A stretch of DNA of 64,000 nt from contig NZ_JAGIPX010000041.1 of the NCBI RefSeq assembly GCF_017814945.1, forward strand, positions 1 to 64,000, read 5' to 3'. This stretch comes from Paraburkholderia sp. LEh10 (GTDB lineage: Bacteria; Pseudomonadota; Gammaproteobacteria; Burkholderiales; Burkholderiaceae). Positions 44,638 to 52,466 of the stretch are shown here, piece by piece (position 1 is the stretch's first letter; each line of letters starts with the position of its first letter). The notes under the pieces were generated by a model. That model was not told where the DNA came from, did no database searches, and saw nothing but the letters and a program-made list of their open reading frames with translations. The translations under genes and the position numbers were made by a program.

Positions 44638-46263
44638 TCAATAGTCCATCGCAGGCGGTGGCGATACGGGCGCTTTCGTCTCGTCCTTTGGCAGCTCGGC
44701 GACCACGGCGTCGGTGGTGAGGATCAGTCCGGCTACCGAGGCGGCGTTCTGCAGCGCGGTGCGCACGACCTTGGTCGGGTCGACCACCCCCATCTCCATC
44801 AGATCGCCATAGGTGTCCGAAGCCGCGTTCCAGCCGAAGTTGCCCGTCTGCTCCAGGACCCTGTTGACCACGGCCGAGGGCTCTTCCCCCGCGTTCGCGG
44901 CGATCTGCCGCAGGGGCTCTTCGAGGGCCCGCAAGACGATCCGGATGCCGGCGTCCTGGTCCAGATTGGCGCCCCGCACATCCCCGACGCTGGCTCGTGC
45001 CCGCAGCAGCGCGACGCCGCCGCCCGGCACGATGCCTTCCTCAACGGCTGCGCGTGTCGCATGTAGCGCATCCTCGACCCGTGCCTTGCGCTCCTTCATC
45101 TCGACTTCGGTGGCAGCCCCCACCTTGATGACCGCGACACCACCGGACAGTTTCGCGATGCGTTCCTGCAGCTTCTCCCTGTCATAGTCGCTCGTCGCCT
45201 CTTCGATCTGACGGCGGATCGCCTGGACGCGTCCGTCAATCGTCTTGCGGTCCCCGGCGCCGTCGATGATCGTGGTCGCCTCTTTTTCGATCTCCACGCG
45301 TTTTGCCCGCCCGAGGTCCTCGAGCTTGACATTCTCGAGCTTGCCGCCGGTTTCCTCCGAGATGACCAGCCCGCCGGTCAGCATCGCGATGTCCTCCAGC
45401 ATCGCCTTGCGCCGGTCACCGAAGCCTGGTGCCTTCACGGCAACCGTTTTCAGGATGCCGCGCAGAGAATTCACCACGAGCGTGGTCAGCGCTTCGCCCT
45501 CGACGTCCTCGGCGATGACGAGCAACGGCTTGCCCGCCTGGGCCACGGCCTCAAGCACGGGCAGCAGATCCCGGATCGAGGAGATCTTTTTGTCGTGCAC
45601 GAGGATGTACGGTTCCTCAAGCACAGCCGACTGTTTCTCGGGATCGGTGATGAAGTAGGACGACAGCCACCCGCGGTCGAACTGCATGCCCTCGACCACC
45701 TCAAGTTCGCTTTGCAATGACTTGCCCTCTTCGAGCGTGACCGCGCCGTCCTTGCCGACCTTTTGCATCGCCTGCGCGATGAGCCTGCCGATTTCCTCGT
45801 CACCATTGGCCGAGATGGTGCCGACCTGGGTGATCTCGCGGCTTGTCGTGATCGCACGGGAAACCTTCCTGAGCTGCTCGACGATCGCCGCAGTAGACTG
45901 GTCGATGCCCCGCTTGAGGTCCATCGGGTTCAGGCCGGATGCGACATACTTCATGCCTTCCCGTACGATGGCCTGGGCGAGTACGGTGGCGGTGGTCGTC
46001 CCGTCGCCGGCAACATCCGAGGTTTTGGAGGCAACCTGCCTGAGCATCTGCGCCCCCATGTTCTCGAACTTGTCGCGCAACTCGATTTCCTTCGCGACCG
46101 ACACACCGTCCTTGGTGACCGTCGGTGCACCGTACGATCGCTCAAGGACGACATTTCGCCCCCTGGGGCCGAGCGTGACCTTCACCGCATCGGCCAGAAT
46201 ATTGACGCCCGAGAGGATATGCTGGCGGGCGAGTTCGTGAAACCTGACATCTTTGGCGGACAT
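44638..46263 (-). CDS. groEL: Accessory GroEL (Hsp60) chaperonin
   Basis: A 541-residue chaperonin. Seen: ADAVKVTLGPRGRNVVLERS, the ATP site VAGDGTTTATVLAQAIVREG, and apical and equatorial domains without gaps. The C-terminus is APVSPPPAMDY, not the Gly-Gly-Met repeats of housekeeping GroEL, and the N-terminus (MSAKDVRFHELARQHILSGV) is also divergent. A strong site (AGGAGG) precedes the ATG at 46263. It is clearly a secondary chaperonin, perhaps with special clients. Confidence 0.94.
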   Translation of the reverse strand: MSAKDVRFHELARQHILSGVNILADAVKVTLGPRGRNVVLERSYGAPTVTKDGVSVAKEIELRDKFENMGAQMLRQVASKTSDVAGDGTTTATVLAQAIVREGMKYVASGLNPMDLKRGIDQSTAAIVEQLRKVSRAITTSREITQVGTISANGDEEIGRLIAQAMQKVGKDGAVTLEEGKSLQSELEVVEGMQFDRGWLSSYFITDPEKQSAVLEEPYILVHDKKISSIRDLLPVLEAVAQAGKPLLVIAEDVEGEALTTLVVNSLRGILKTVAVKAPGFGDRRKAMLEDIAMLTGGLVISEETGGKLENVKLEDLGRAKRVEIEKEATTIIDGAGDRKTIDGRVQAIRRQIEEATSDYDREKLQERIAKLSGGVAVIKVGAATEVEMKERKARVEDALHATRAAVEEGIVPGGGVALLRARASVGDVRGANLDQDAGIRIVLRALEEPLRQIAANAGEEPSAVVNRVLEQTGNFGWNAASDTYGDLMEMGVVDPTKVVRTALQNAASVAGLILTTDAVVAELPKDETKAPVSPPPAMDY

Positions 46264-46311
46264 TTTCGTGTACCTCCTGGCAAATCCGACGAGGGGATAG
46301 TGCTGGCTCAC

Positions 46312-46613
46312 CTACTTCGCACGTCCGGACGTGATCACGCCCAGCAGGTCGTTCTCGCGCATCACCAGCAGTTCCTCCCTTCAACCTTGGCAGTCGTGCC
46401 GGCATATTTAACGAACAGCACGCAGTCGCCGATCTTCACATCGGGCGCGCAACGCTGGCCGTGCTCGAGCCGTCTGCCGGAGCCAATGGCGATCACTTCT
46501 CCCTGGTCCGGCTTTCCGCCTGCTGTATCCGGAATGACAATGCCAGCCGCCGTCCTGCGCTCCAGTTCCAGGCGACTGACCACGACCCGGTCATGCAAGG
46601 GTGTAAGTTCCAC
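46312..46613 (-). pseudogene. groES: groES with a C-terminal frameshift
   Basis: The GTG at 46613 opens a frame with ELTPLHDRVVVSRLELERRT, the mobile-loop region AAGIVIPDTAGGKPDQGEV and VLFVKYAGTTAKVEG, then stops at 83 residues. In the next frame the conserved ending ELLVMRENDLLGVI and a stop at 46312 follow. One base seems missing near 46376-46381. Either this co-chaperonin is truncated or the base call is wrong. Confidence 0.8.
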
Positions 46614-46630
46614 AGTCCTGCTCCCTCTGA

Positions 46631-47788
46631 TTACGATGGTTCAGGGTTCGGGTGTTCTGCCGCGGGCCGCCGCAGTGTCGCCTCGTCAAATTCATCGGAA
46701 AATCGTGACGCTTGTGGCAGCACGCCCGGCTCGATGTAACTGGCGGGTCCGTCCGATGTCGACGGGGTCAGCCGCAGGTCGCCAAGTCTGGCCCGCAGGA
46801 AGGCGTCGGCATGCGCGAGCCGCTGCTGGAGTTCCTCTTGCGTCACGCCCAGTACCTGCGCAGCGGCGCCTGCTTCCAGTCCTTCGAGACGGCAAAGCAC
46901 AACGGCCTCCCGCCAGGGCGCCGGCAGTTCCGTCAGCAGCGTCGCCAGCAGCTCGCGCACCTCTCTCTCGCTCACCACCTCCTCGGGCGTACCGTCCGTT
47001 GCCGGCATGACGTCCTCGACGCGCAGCACTTCGTCGGGCTGCCAGTATTCGAGCCGGCTCTCCCCGTCGTCGTCCTGCCGTTCGCACAGATGGACGGGCA
47101 ACCTGCCCTCCAGCGAGATGCAGCGGCCTTCCTCGCTCTGGCGACGGTCCACTTCTTCGGCCAGCAGTGACAACGCGATCTGGTAAAGCCACTGCAGCGG
47201 TTCAAGCCGGTGGGTACGTGTCACCATCTGCTCGCATGCTCGGGCCAGCGTTTCGTCCACGATCTCGTCGACCGACGGGTCACCTGGGGCAAGGTCGCCG
47301 CGGGCCTGCAGGTGCGAAAGTTCACGCTGCACAAAGCGCTGCAGTGACGGGAGCAGGGGGCGAACGAGTTCGCCGAAGGACGCCATCCCCGCGTCGCCCT
47401 GCTCCGTCAGCGTGGTCTTGAGCTGTCGCAGCCCGGTGCGCCGTTCCTTGCGACGCCAGGCGTCCGTGTTACGCAGATGCGCGATGTGCCGTTCGACCTG
47501 CCGCGCCAGCTCCATGAGGGCGTGATCGATAGCCTGTTCCAGTCCGGACGACTCATCCCCGCACGCCAGCGTGGCACCCGGCAGCGCCAGCTGGAGCCCG
47601 ACCCGGTAACGGTTGCCATGCAGGCTGCGATGCCGGCTTCTCTCCAGCGTCGCGTGCAGACGGACCAGCTCAGCCGGAAAGTGCGACAGGTGCGGCTGAA
47701 GGCGCCGTTCAGCGAGCCTTCCGAGCAGTTCTTCCATCCCGGGACGGGAAAGCTTCGGAACGTTGCGGTAACTGATTGCCGTTTTCAT
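46631..47788 (-). CDS. HPF/RaiA-like domain fused to a sigma-70-like domain
   Basis: A 385-residue protein. Residues 1-105 (MKTAISYRNVPKLSRPGMEE ... LEQAIDHALMELARQVERHI) have the length and pattern of hibernation factor HPF/RaiA. A basic linker (WRRKERRTGL) follows. Residues 151-216 resemble sigma region 2 (VDEIVDETLARA, then LQWLYQIALSLLAEEVDRR) and 271-335 region 4 (LPAPWREAVVLCRLEGLEAG, then AAQVLGVTQEELQQRL). It is encoded 17 bases before groES, so it is likely co-transcribed with the chaperones. It may couple ribosome state to transcription; this is inference. Confidence 0.7.
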   Translation of the reverse strand: MKTAISYRNVPKLSRPGMEELLGRLAERRLQPHLSHFPAELVRLHATLERSRHRSLHGNRYRVGLQLALPGATLACGDESSGLEQAIDHALMELARQVERHIAHLRNTDAWRRKERRTGLRQLKTTLTEQGDAGMASFGELVRPLLPSLQRFVQRELSHLQARGDLAPGDPSVDEIVDETLARACEQMVTRTHRLEPLQWLYQIALSLLAEEVDRRQSEEGRCISLEGRLPVHLCERQDDDGESRLEYWQPDEVLRVEDVMPATDGTPEEVVSEREVRELLATLLTELPAPWREAVVLCRLEGLEAGAAAQVLGVTQEELQQRLAHADAFLRARLGDLRLTPSTSDGPASYIEPGVLPQASRFSDEFDEATLRRPAAEHPNPEPS

Positions 47789-48033
47789 GTCATACCTGCC
47801 TCATGTCACGTGCACTCCGATGGCGGTGATGAATCCATTGAGCCCGGGGTGCCGCAGCATCCGCTATCGGCAGCGAGCCGGGTCCTTTCGTGCAACCCGG
47901 CATGTCTTTGCCCGGTCGTTCATGCCCCACCGCGTTTTATTAGTGATCCTACTTAACGTCACATACACGGCCCGGATCAGACATTGCCATTCGCGATGCC
48001 ATGAAACGACCGGCTTATGCATGCGGTCAACCA
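47789..48033. other. Upstream region of the chaperone operon
   Basis: Between the fusion gene and the membrane protein gene, both on the minus strand. No CTTGAA-type -35, CIRCE element or strong hairpin was recognised, so the operon promoter is unidentified. Confidence 0.3.
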
Positions 48034-48573
48034 TCAACCGTGCCCGCCGTCGTTCCACCGGTGTCCGATTCCCTTGTCCGATTCCCTTCTTTCCAGACTC
48101 ACATACGTTTGCGCTGCCACCAGCCCGAACAGGATGTGAATGAACAGGCTCACCCAGCTTCGGGCGTCGGCGAACGATGGGAACAACTGCGTCATGCCGT
48201 AGTAATTGATCACGTACAGGAGCACGCCAAAAACGGCACCCGCCAGCGATGCCATCTGGACACTGGAATCCAGACTGAATGGCGCCATGATCACCGCCAG
48301 GATGACGGAGAAGAGAATCGACAGCACAAAGTGCGTCACCAGCGCCACCAGCATGACGCCCGGCGCGAAGGTAGCCGGTTGGGCGAGTGCGCCGTGCCCC
48401 ATCACGATCGCTGCAATCATCCGCAGCGGTGCCCACAGGCTTTGTCCTGCGACCGCCGCCGCGAAGAGTTCGATCATCAGGAATACCGCGCCCGCCACGC
48501 AGCCGCCCACGACCGCTGCGCGCCAGTCAGGCATGCGGCGCGCGAAATGGTGCGTATGCATGTGAAGTTCCAT
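48034..48573 (-). CDS. Multi-span membrane protein of unknown function
   Basis: A 179-residue protein with a His-rich N-terminus (MELHMHTHHFARRM). It has about four hydrophobic segments: AAVVGGCVAGAVFLMIELFA, MLVALVTHFVLSILFSVILA, LAGAVFGVLLYVINYYG and WVSLFIHILFGLVAAQTYV. The ATG at 48573 has GAGGAG six bases upstream; the ATG at 48579 is too close to it. No family was recognised. Its position suggests a role in the stress island. Confidence 0.72.
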   Translation of the reverse strand: MELHMHTHHFARRMPDWRAAVVGGCVAGAVFLMIELFAAAVAGQSLWAPLRMIAAIVMGHGALAQPATFAPGVMLVALVTHFVLSILFSVILAVIMAPFSLDSSVQMASLAGAVFGVLLYVINYYGMTQLFPSFADARSWVSLFIHILFGLVAAQTYVSLERRESDKGIGHRWNDGGHG

Positions 48574-48618
48574 CGTCATCTCCTCAAAAGTACCGCTGCC
48601 CGCGCAGGCCAGGCCGGA

Positions 48619-48909
48619 TCAGGCCGCCTCCGGGATATCCGGTGGCGGTCCATCAAACGGACGGCGATCGACGAGCCTGACTGCGTATTGCAGTGCTTCT
48701 GCTTCAGCCTTCTCACGGCTCGTCCGGAGCCGGCAGACACGGGGCTGATGCCAGTTCGCGATGACCTCGCCCTCCCGGACGATCTGCACGAAAGCAACAT
48801 AGCCGCCGGCCCAGGATGCCCCGGTACACGCAGCTCTGTGTCCATGGATGCGGATCGTCCTGAGGCGGATCTCATATCCGTTGCGCGCTTCGGTTCTTAC
48901 TGTCTTCAT
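48619..48909 (-). CDS. Small stress-island protein, GYxI family member 1
   Basis: A 96-residue protein: MKTVRTEARNGYEIRLRTIR, then GYVAFVQIVREGEVIANWHQ, ending in a helix (EAEALQYAVRLVDRR). The same pattern (RxGYxIxL, then aromatic-[AS]-[IF]-V-x-I, an NW/DW-HLP-type turn and a helix) recurs in other small genes of this island. It probably forms an alpha/beta fold. Function unknown. Confidence 0.65.
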   Translation of the reverse strand: MKTVRTEARNGYEIRLRTIRIHGHRAACTGASWAGGYVAFVQIVREGEVIANWHQPRVCRLRTSREKAEAEALQYAVRLVDRRPFDGPPPDIPEAA

Positions 48910-49054
48910 CGTTTCACCATGACGTCGTACCGGAATTCCCGAATCGCCAGGGCCGCGCGACGCCCACGAAAGCGGTTGCGAACGCCCATGGACGGTCGCC
49001 GGTTTCCTGGCGTTGCGCCTGCATGAAACGTAAAACGCAGGGATCGCCGTTCCG

Positions 49055-49243
49055 CTATCGCCTACGCATGCGCATGCGCGAAGCCATCCGGCCAATCGTC
49101 GGCCGCACAGCCCGGATATGCCCGGAAAGCATGCGACGGGCGTGCTGCGCGAGCGGCCGGAAGACGCCGGGAAGGACGCTGGTCTTGCGGAGGAAACGCC
49201 CGAACAGACTGGATGAAGTCGGGCGTGAATGAAGGTCGCTCAT
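49055..49243 (-). CDS. Small basic protein behind heat-shock leader A
   Basis: A 62-residue ORF: MSDLHSRPTSSSLFGRFLRK and then a strongly basic tail (MASRMRMRRR). Its first residues resemble those of the Hsp20 at 51527 (MSDLYSGTDLFGEF), and it has the same leader, so it may be a decayed or shortened Hsp20 relative. AAGGAGA lies just before the ATG. Confidence 0.5.
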   Translation of the reverse strand: MSDLHSRPTSSSLFGRFLRKTSVLPGVFRPLAQHARRMLSGHIRAVRPTIGRMASRMRMRRR

Positions 49244-49408
49244 CGTCTTCTCCTTCAACGCAGCAAGGAAGAGAACGGGCTTGCGCGCTCCAGTTCGCCT
49301 GCCATGCTGCGAGCAAACAAATCGAAACACGCAGCGTGCGACCGACCTGATAGCGGGCACACTGCCTGAGCTGAAAATAACTTAGCTAAACTCAGCGAAA
49401 AATTCAAG
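49244..49408 (-). promoter_or_regulatory. Heat-shock promoter and leader, copy A
   Basis: CTTGAA (49408-49403) matches the sigma-32 -35. A CTAAGTTAT-like -10 follows after about 16 bases, then GCTCAGGCAG and a 23-base block (49335-49313) identical in copies B and C. Near the start codon TTGCT (49266-49262) can pair with AGGA (49254-49251), as in ROSE-type RNA thermometers. Confidence 0.6.
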
Positions 49409-49493
49409 GTCTTATGATCCGCCCGGGTTGCACGGGTCGACGGGCCAAGTCGGGGTCCTGAGTGCCGGCAAGCGAAGCCAGAAGGAGTGTCCG

Positions 49494-49733
49494 ATGAGCG
49501 GCAGGTTCCTCTATCACGGGTTCATCATCGACGTCCGCGTTCAGACCGACTGGCGCACGGAGAGCGGCCTTGCCGACCGCGAGGGCTATATCGCAATCGT
49601 CAAGATTCTTCAGGCGGGCTCACGGGTTGAACTATTCCCGCCGCTCCGGTTCGGCAATACAGAAGGCCGTCCTTTTTCCAGAAAAGCCTGTGCCATGATG
49701 GCCGGTTACAAGTGCCGGACGGCGGATGGTTGA
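49494..49733 (+). CDS. Small stress-island protein, GYxI family member 2
   Basis: A 79-residue protein starting MSGRFLYHGFIIDVRVQTDW, with EGYIAIVKILQAGSRVELFP and then SRKACAMMAGYKC. The site AAGGAG precedes the ATG at 49494. It follows the same outline as the 48619 protein (short strand, aromatic strand, Pro turn, helix) but its C-terminal helix is short. It diverges from leader A. Confidence 0.6.
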   Translation: MSGRFLYHGFIIDVRVQTDWRTESGLADREGYIAIVKILQAGSRVELFPPLRFGNTEGRPFSRKACAMMAGYKCRTADG

Positions 49734-50016
49734 CGACCTTTTCGACCGGGAGGGCGGTTCGCGTGCACTGGGCCCGGTGGAGCGCGGATCACCTGATCGT
49801 ATGGCCCGTCTGGTGTCATTTCCCGAGACGTTCGCGCCGGCATCGAGGCGCCCGGGCGCCATCCAAGTATCTGCAACAAATCACGACCTGGCCCATGCGC
49901 AGACCACCAGCTTCTGCGCGCCTTGCAACGTAGCGCCACAAGAACGATGCAGCATTTCGCGATAGCGCGCGTTCGGGACACAGCCTGCCTGCCCCGAACC
50001 GTCATCACATAGTTCT
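49734..50016. other. Stretch without a convincing gene
   Basis: Open frames on both strands lack recognisable domains. It probably holds the eroded 3' part of the sigma-like copy that ends near 50017. Confidence 0.3.
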
Positions 50017-50345
50017 GCTGCCGATACGCAAGCTCACGCTGGGCGAACCGCTTCAGCGCCGCCAGCGACGGAAGCACGAGCTCGTGAAGTCGGTCGGCGC
50101 AGCGTCAGTCTCATCCGTCAGCGCGGTTCTGAGCTGACGTAAACGCTGTGCGCCGCTCCTTGCGACGCCAGGTGTCCTTGTGACGAAGTTGCGCGATGTG
50201 CCGTTCTAGCTGCCGCTCCTTCTCCATCATCGACTCGACGAGAGCCTTATGCCGTCTGCGGCGCATGACCACTGCCTGCAAACGGATCGTGTAACCATCA
50301 CGCTCTTCGGTCCTGATCTTTCCCACGGCCTGCCTCACTGCCACC
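50017..50345 (-). pseudogene. Decayed chimeric copy of the HPF/sigma fusion
   Basis: From about 50345 the minus strand reads VGKIRTEERDGYTIRLQ, a GYxI-family start. It then joins ERQLERHIAQLRHKDTWRRK and ERRTAF, matching residues 97-117 of the intact fusion. After a shift, RQLRTALTDETDA matches the linker, and after another shift LPSLAALKRFAQRELAYRQQ matches residues 146-162. Two frameshifts and a foreign 5' end show a recombined, inactive duplicate. Confidence 0.7.
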
Positions 50346-50511
50346 TTGGGACCCGACGTCGCCATAACCTCGCCGGCCCGTCGGGTCCTTACGCGAATCG
50401 CGACTACCTGCACGATGCGCTGTCCTGCGCGGCGCGCCGCCACAGTTCCGCTGCGTCGCAACATACCGGCTTGCTCAATAACCGGGTCAATGTCGACGTA
50501 TGTGCGCCGCT

Positions 50512-50670
50512 TCACGTCGGACCGTCGACCAGACGTCGGTCGCTCTTTCCGACAGCTTGTGCCAGGCGCGCCCCATTGGCGGGCCAGCCAGTGTCGGCAA
50601 CCAGGGTTGTCGTGCGATGGAAGCGCTCGAAGAGGGTTGACAGGTTCGAACGCAATTGACGGTTGCTCAT
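50512..50670 (-). CDS. Small protein behind heat-shock leader B
   Basis: A 52-residue ORF beginning MSNRQLRSNLSTLFERFHRT. The start MSN...LFxRF resembles Hsp20 N-termini, and its leader is shared with the Hsp20 gene at 51527. The rest is not Hsp20-like. It may be an eroded Hsp20 copy or a short peptide expressed under heat. Confidence 0.4.
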   Translation of the reverse strand: MSNRQLRSNLSTLFERFHRTTTLVADTGWPANGARLAQAVGKSDRRLVDGPT

Positions 50671-50833
50671 CGTCTTTTCCCTCGACGCAGCAAGGAAGAG
50701 AACGGCTTGCGCGCTCCAGTCCGCTTGCCGTGCTGCGGGCAAACAAATCGAAACACGCAGCATGCGACGGATACCGCACCGCGCACGCTGCCTGAGCTGG
50801 ATATACCTTAGTACAACCGATCATACTTTCAAG
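50671..50833 (-). promoter_or_regulatory. Heat-shock promoter and leader, copy B
   Basis: CTTGAAA (50833-50827), a 15-base spacer and CTAAGGTAT (50811-50803) form the promoter. GCTCAGGCAG and the 23-base shared block (50761-50739) follow. TTGCT (50693-50689) lies upstream of the site AGGGA (50682-50678), and TTCCTT can pair with AAGGGA-like bases, preserving the copy A fold with a G-U pair. Confidence 0.6.
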
Positions 50834-50909
50834 GGCCTGTCGCTCCTGGGTCGGACGAGTCCGGTCCCGCGCACGGCGCAGCCCGCGGCCCGCCACGATT
50901 TCGCCCGCA

Positions 50910-51316
50910 CTACTGCAGAGGCGGCGCCGCACCCAGTTTTTCGGCGAGCATGCGCTCATACACGCCGAAATGCGGGTCCACCTCGGAGTGCTCCACCACT
51001 GTCACGATCAGGCGCATCTGGGTCTGGCAGCAGACCGAGCACGCCCGCAATAAATACCTCCAGTTGCGGCGCGCAAATCTTGTCCTTGGCGACCGTGGTG
51101 CCGACCGTGAGGTCGAGTCTTTTCCTGACGGCAGACCACCTCGACTAGCCTCGCACGTGCGCTCATGTTGTTGTCGATCGCGATCCGTATGACCTCGACC
51201 GCCTCGCGCATCGCCTGCGTCGGAAACCCCTTCGTCGAGCGCAGCCACACGCGATGTGCGCCCAGGGCCAGCCAGTCCGTATCAAATACTATGTCGTCCT
51301 CCACCGGGAAGTTCAT
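50910..51316 (-). pseudogene. Broken gene of unknown function
   Basis: The frame opens MNFPVEDDIVFDTDWLALGA, then EAVEVIRIAIDNNMSARARL. A shift near 51125 leads to DLTVGTTVAKDKICAPQLEV and FIAGVLGLLPDPDA, and another near 51030 to RLIVTVVEHSEVDPHFGVYE, ending near 50910. Joined, they give a credible protein of about 135 residues. A CTTGAAA-N14-CTATCAT promoter lies upstream (51353 leftwards). Confidence 0.5.
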
Positions 51317-51361
51317 GTTGCCGCGATGATAGGAACTGGCCGGTTTTTTCAAGATTCAAGC

Positions 51362-51526
51362 CTTGAAAAATCGGACAGAGTGACTATCTTGGGTATCGCT
51401 CAGGCAGATGCACGGTTCCCGCGGGACCGCGCGCTGCGTGTTTCGATTTGTTTGCCAGACGCTGGCGGGCGAACTGGAGCGCGTAGGCCCGTTCGCCTCA
51501 ATGCGTCGTTTGAGGAGAACATCATC
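51362..51526 (+). promoter_or_regulatory. Heat-shock promoter and leader, copy C (Hsp20)
   Basis: CTTGAAA (51362-51368), 15 bases and CTATCTT form the promoter; GCTCAGGCAG and the shared 23-base block (51433-51455) follow. CCTCAA (51496-51501) and TTGAGG (51510-51515) form a perfect stem with an 8-base loop that covers part of the binding site AGGAG (51513-51517), a possible thermosensor. Confidence 0.65.
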
Positions 51527-51967
51527 ATGAGCGATCTCTATTCTGGAACCGACCTCTTTGGCGAGTTCGACCGCCTGCAGCGGCAGATGGCGAGCCTGTT
51601 CAATACCTTCCCGTCAAGCATCCGCGCGAGCCGCTTCGGCACGTTCCCGGCGATCAACATCGGCGCGACCGACGATTCAATCGAGATCGTCGCATTCGCG
51701 CCGGGCGTCGAGGCCAGCGGGCTCGACGTGTCGATCGACAAGGGACTGCTGACAATCAGCGGCGAGCGCAAACCGACGCAGCCGGAGCTGACCGACGAAA
51801 TGCGCACGTATGCACAGGAGCGCTTCACCGGCACCTTCCGGCGCGTCATCGAACTGCCGCAGACGGCGGACCCCGACAAGGTTCAGGCGCGCTACGAGAA
51901 TGGCTGCCTGTCGATCACCGTCGGCAAGCGCGAGTCATCGAAGCCGCGCGCCATCACGATCCAGTAA
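51527..51967 (+). CDS. Small heat-shock protein Hsp20, copy 1
   Basis: A 146-residue alpha-crystallin-type chaperone that would hold unfolded proteins under stress. N-terminal arm MSDLYSGTDLFGEFDRLQRQ, alpha-crystallin domain about 45-135 (DDSIEIVAFAPGVEASGLDV, KGLLTISGERK, ENGCLSITVGK), C-terminal ITI motif in RAITIQ. It has heat-shock leader C. Hsp20 copy 2 follows after 17 bases, likely in one transcript. Confidence 0.94.
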   Translation: MSDLYSGTDLFGEFDRLQRQMASLFNTFPSSIRASRFGTFPAINIGATDDSIEIVAFAPGVEASGLDVSIDKGLLTISGERKPTQPELTDEMRTYAQERFTGTFRRVIELPQTADPDKVQARYENGCLSITVGKRESSKPRAITIQ

Positions 51968-51984
51968 CCGGCCCGGAGGCAATC

Positions 51985-52392
51985 ATGAGCGACACGACCG
52001 AACTCACCCGAAGCGCCCCGTCTGACGTTTCCCGCGACCAGGCCGGGCAGTCTGCACGCGGGACGACGATCACACCCGCCGTCGATATCTGTGAAGACAG
52101 TCAGGGCGTTACACTCTGGGCCGATCTGCCCGGGGTGACGAAAGACAAGCTGGACGTGCGTGTCCATGACAGCAATCTTACGATCGACGCCGAGGCCGTC
52201 GTGCCCACACCGGCCAACCTGCGGCTGCACCACGCCGAGGTCCGTGAACCGCATTTCGCCCGTACATTCGTGCTGTCGCCCGATTTCGACACGGGAAAGA
52301 TCGAGGCGAGCCTGCAGGACGGTGTGCTGAAGCTGACGATTCCGCGGCGCGAGGAGGCGCGCCCGCGGCGCATTGAAGTAAAAACCGGCTGA
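51985..52392 (+). CDS. Small heat-shock protein Hsp20, copy 2
   Basis: A 135-residue Hsp20. The N-terminal arm is short and polar (MSDTTELTRSAPSDVSRDQA). The crystallin domain shows VTLWADLPGVTKDKLDVRVH, FVLSPDFDTGKIEASLQDGV and LKLTIPRREEARPRRIEV, ending in an IEV motif. Different arms in copies 1-3 suggest hetero-oligomers or different clients. Confidence 0.93.
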   Translation: MSDTTELTRSAPSDVSRDQAGQSARGTTITPAVDICEDSQGVTLWADLPGVTKDKLDVRVHDSNLTIDAEAVVPTPANLRLHHAEVREPHFARTFVLSPDFDTGKIEASLQDGVLKLTIPRREEARPRRIEVKTG

Positions 52393-52466
52393 AAACGGGC
52401 ACCCGGCAAATGCCAGCGTGGTGGCAGCGCCTGCACTGCCACCACGATTCGGTGCAGGAGGCTGCG

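Noticed and set aside
46614..46720. CIRCE element before groES
   Set aside because: No TTAGCACTC-N9-GAGTGCTAA-like repeat is present; the region is the 3' end of the HPF/sigma gene.
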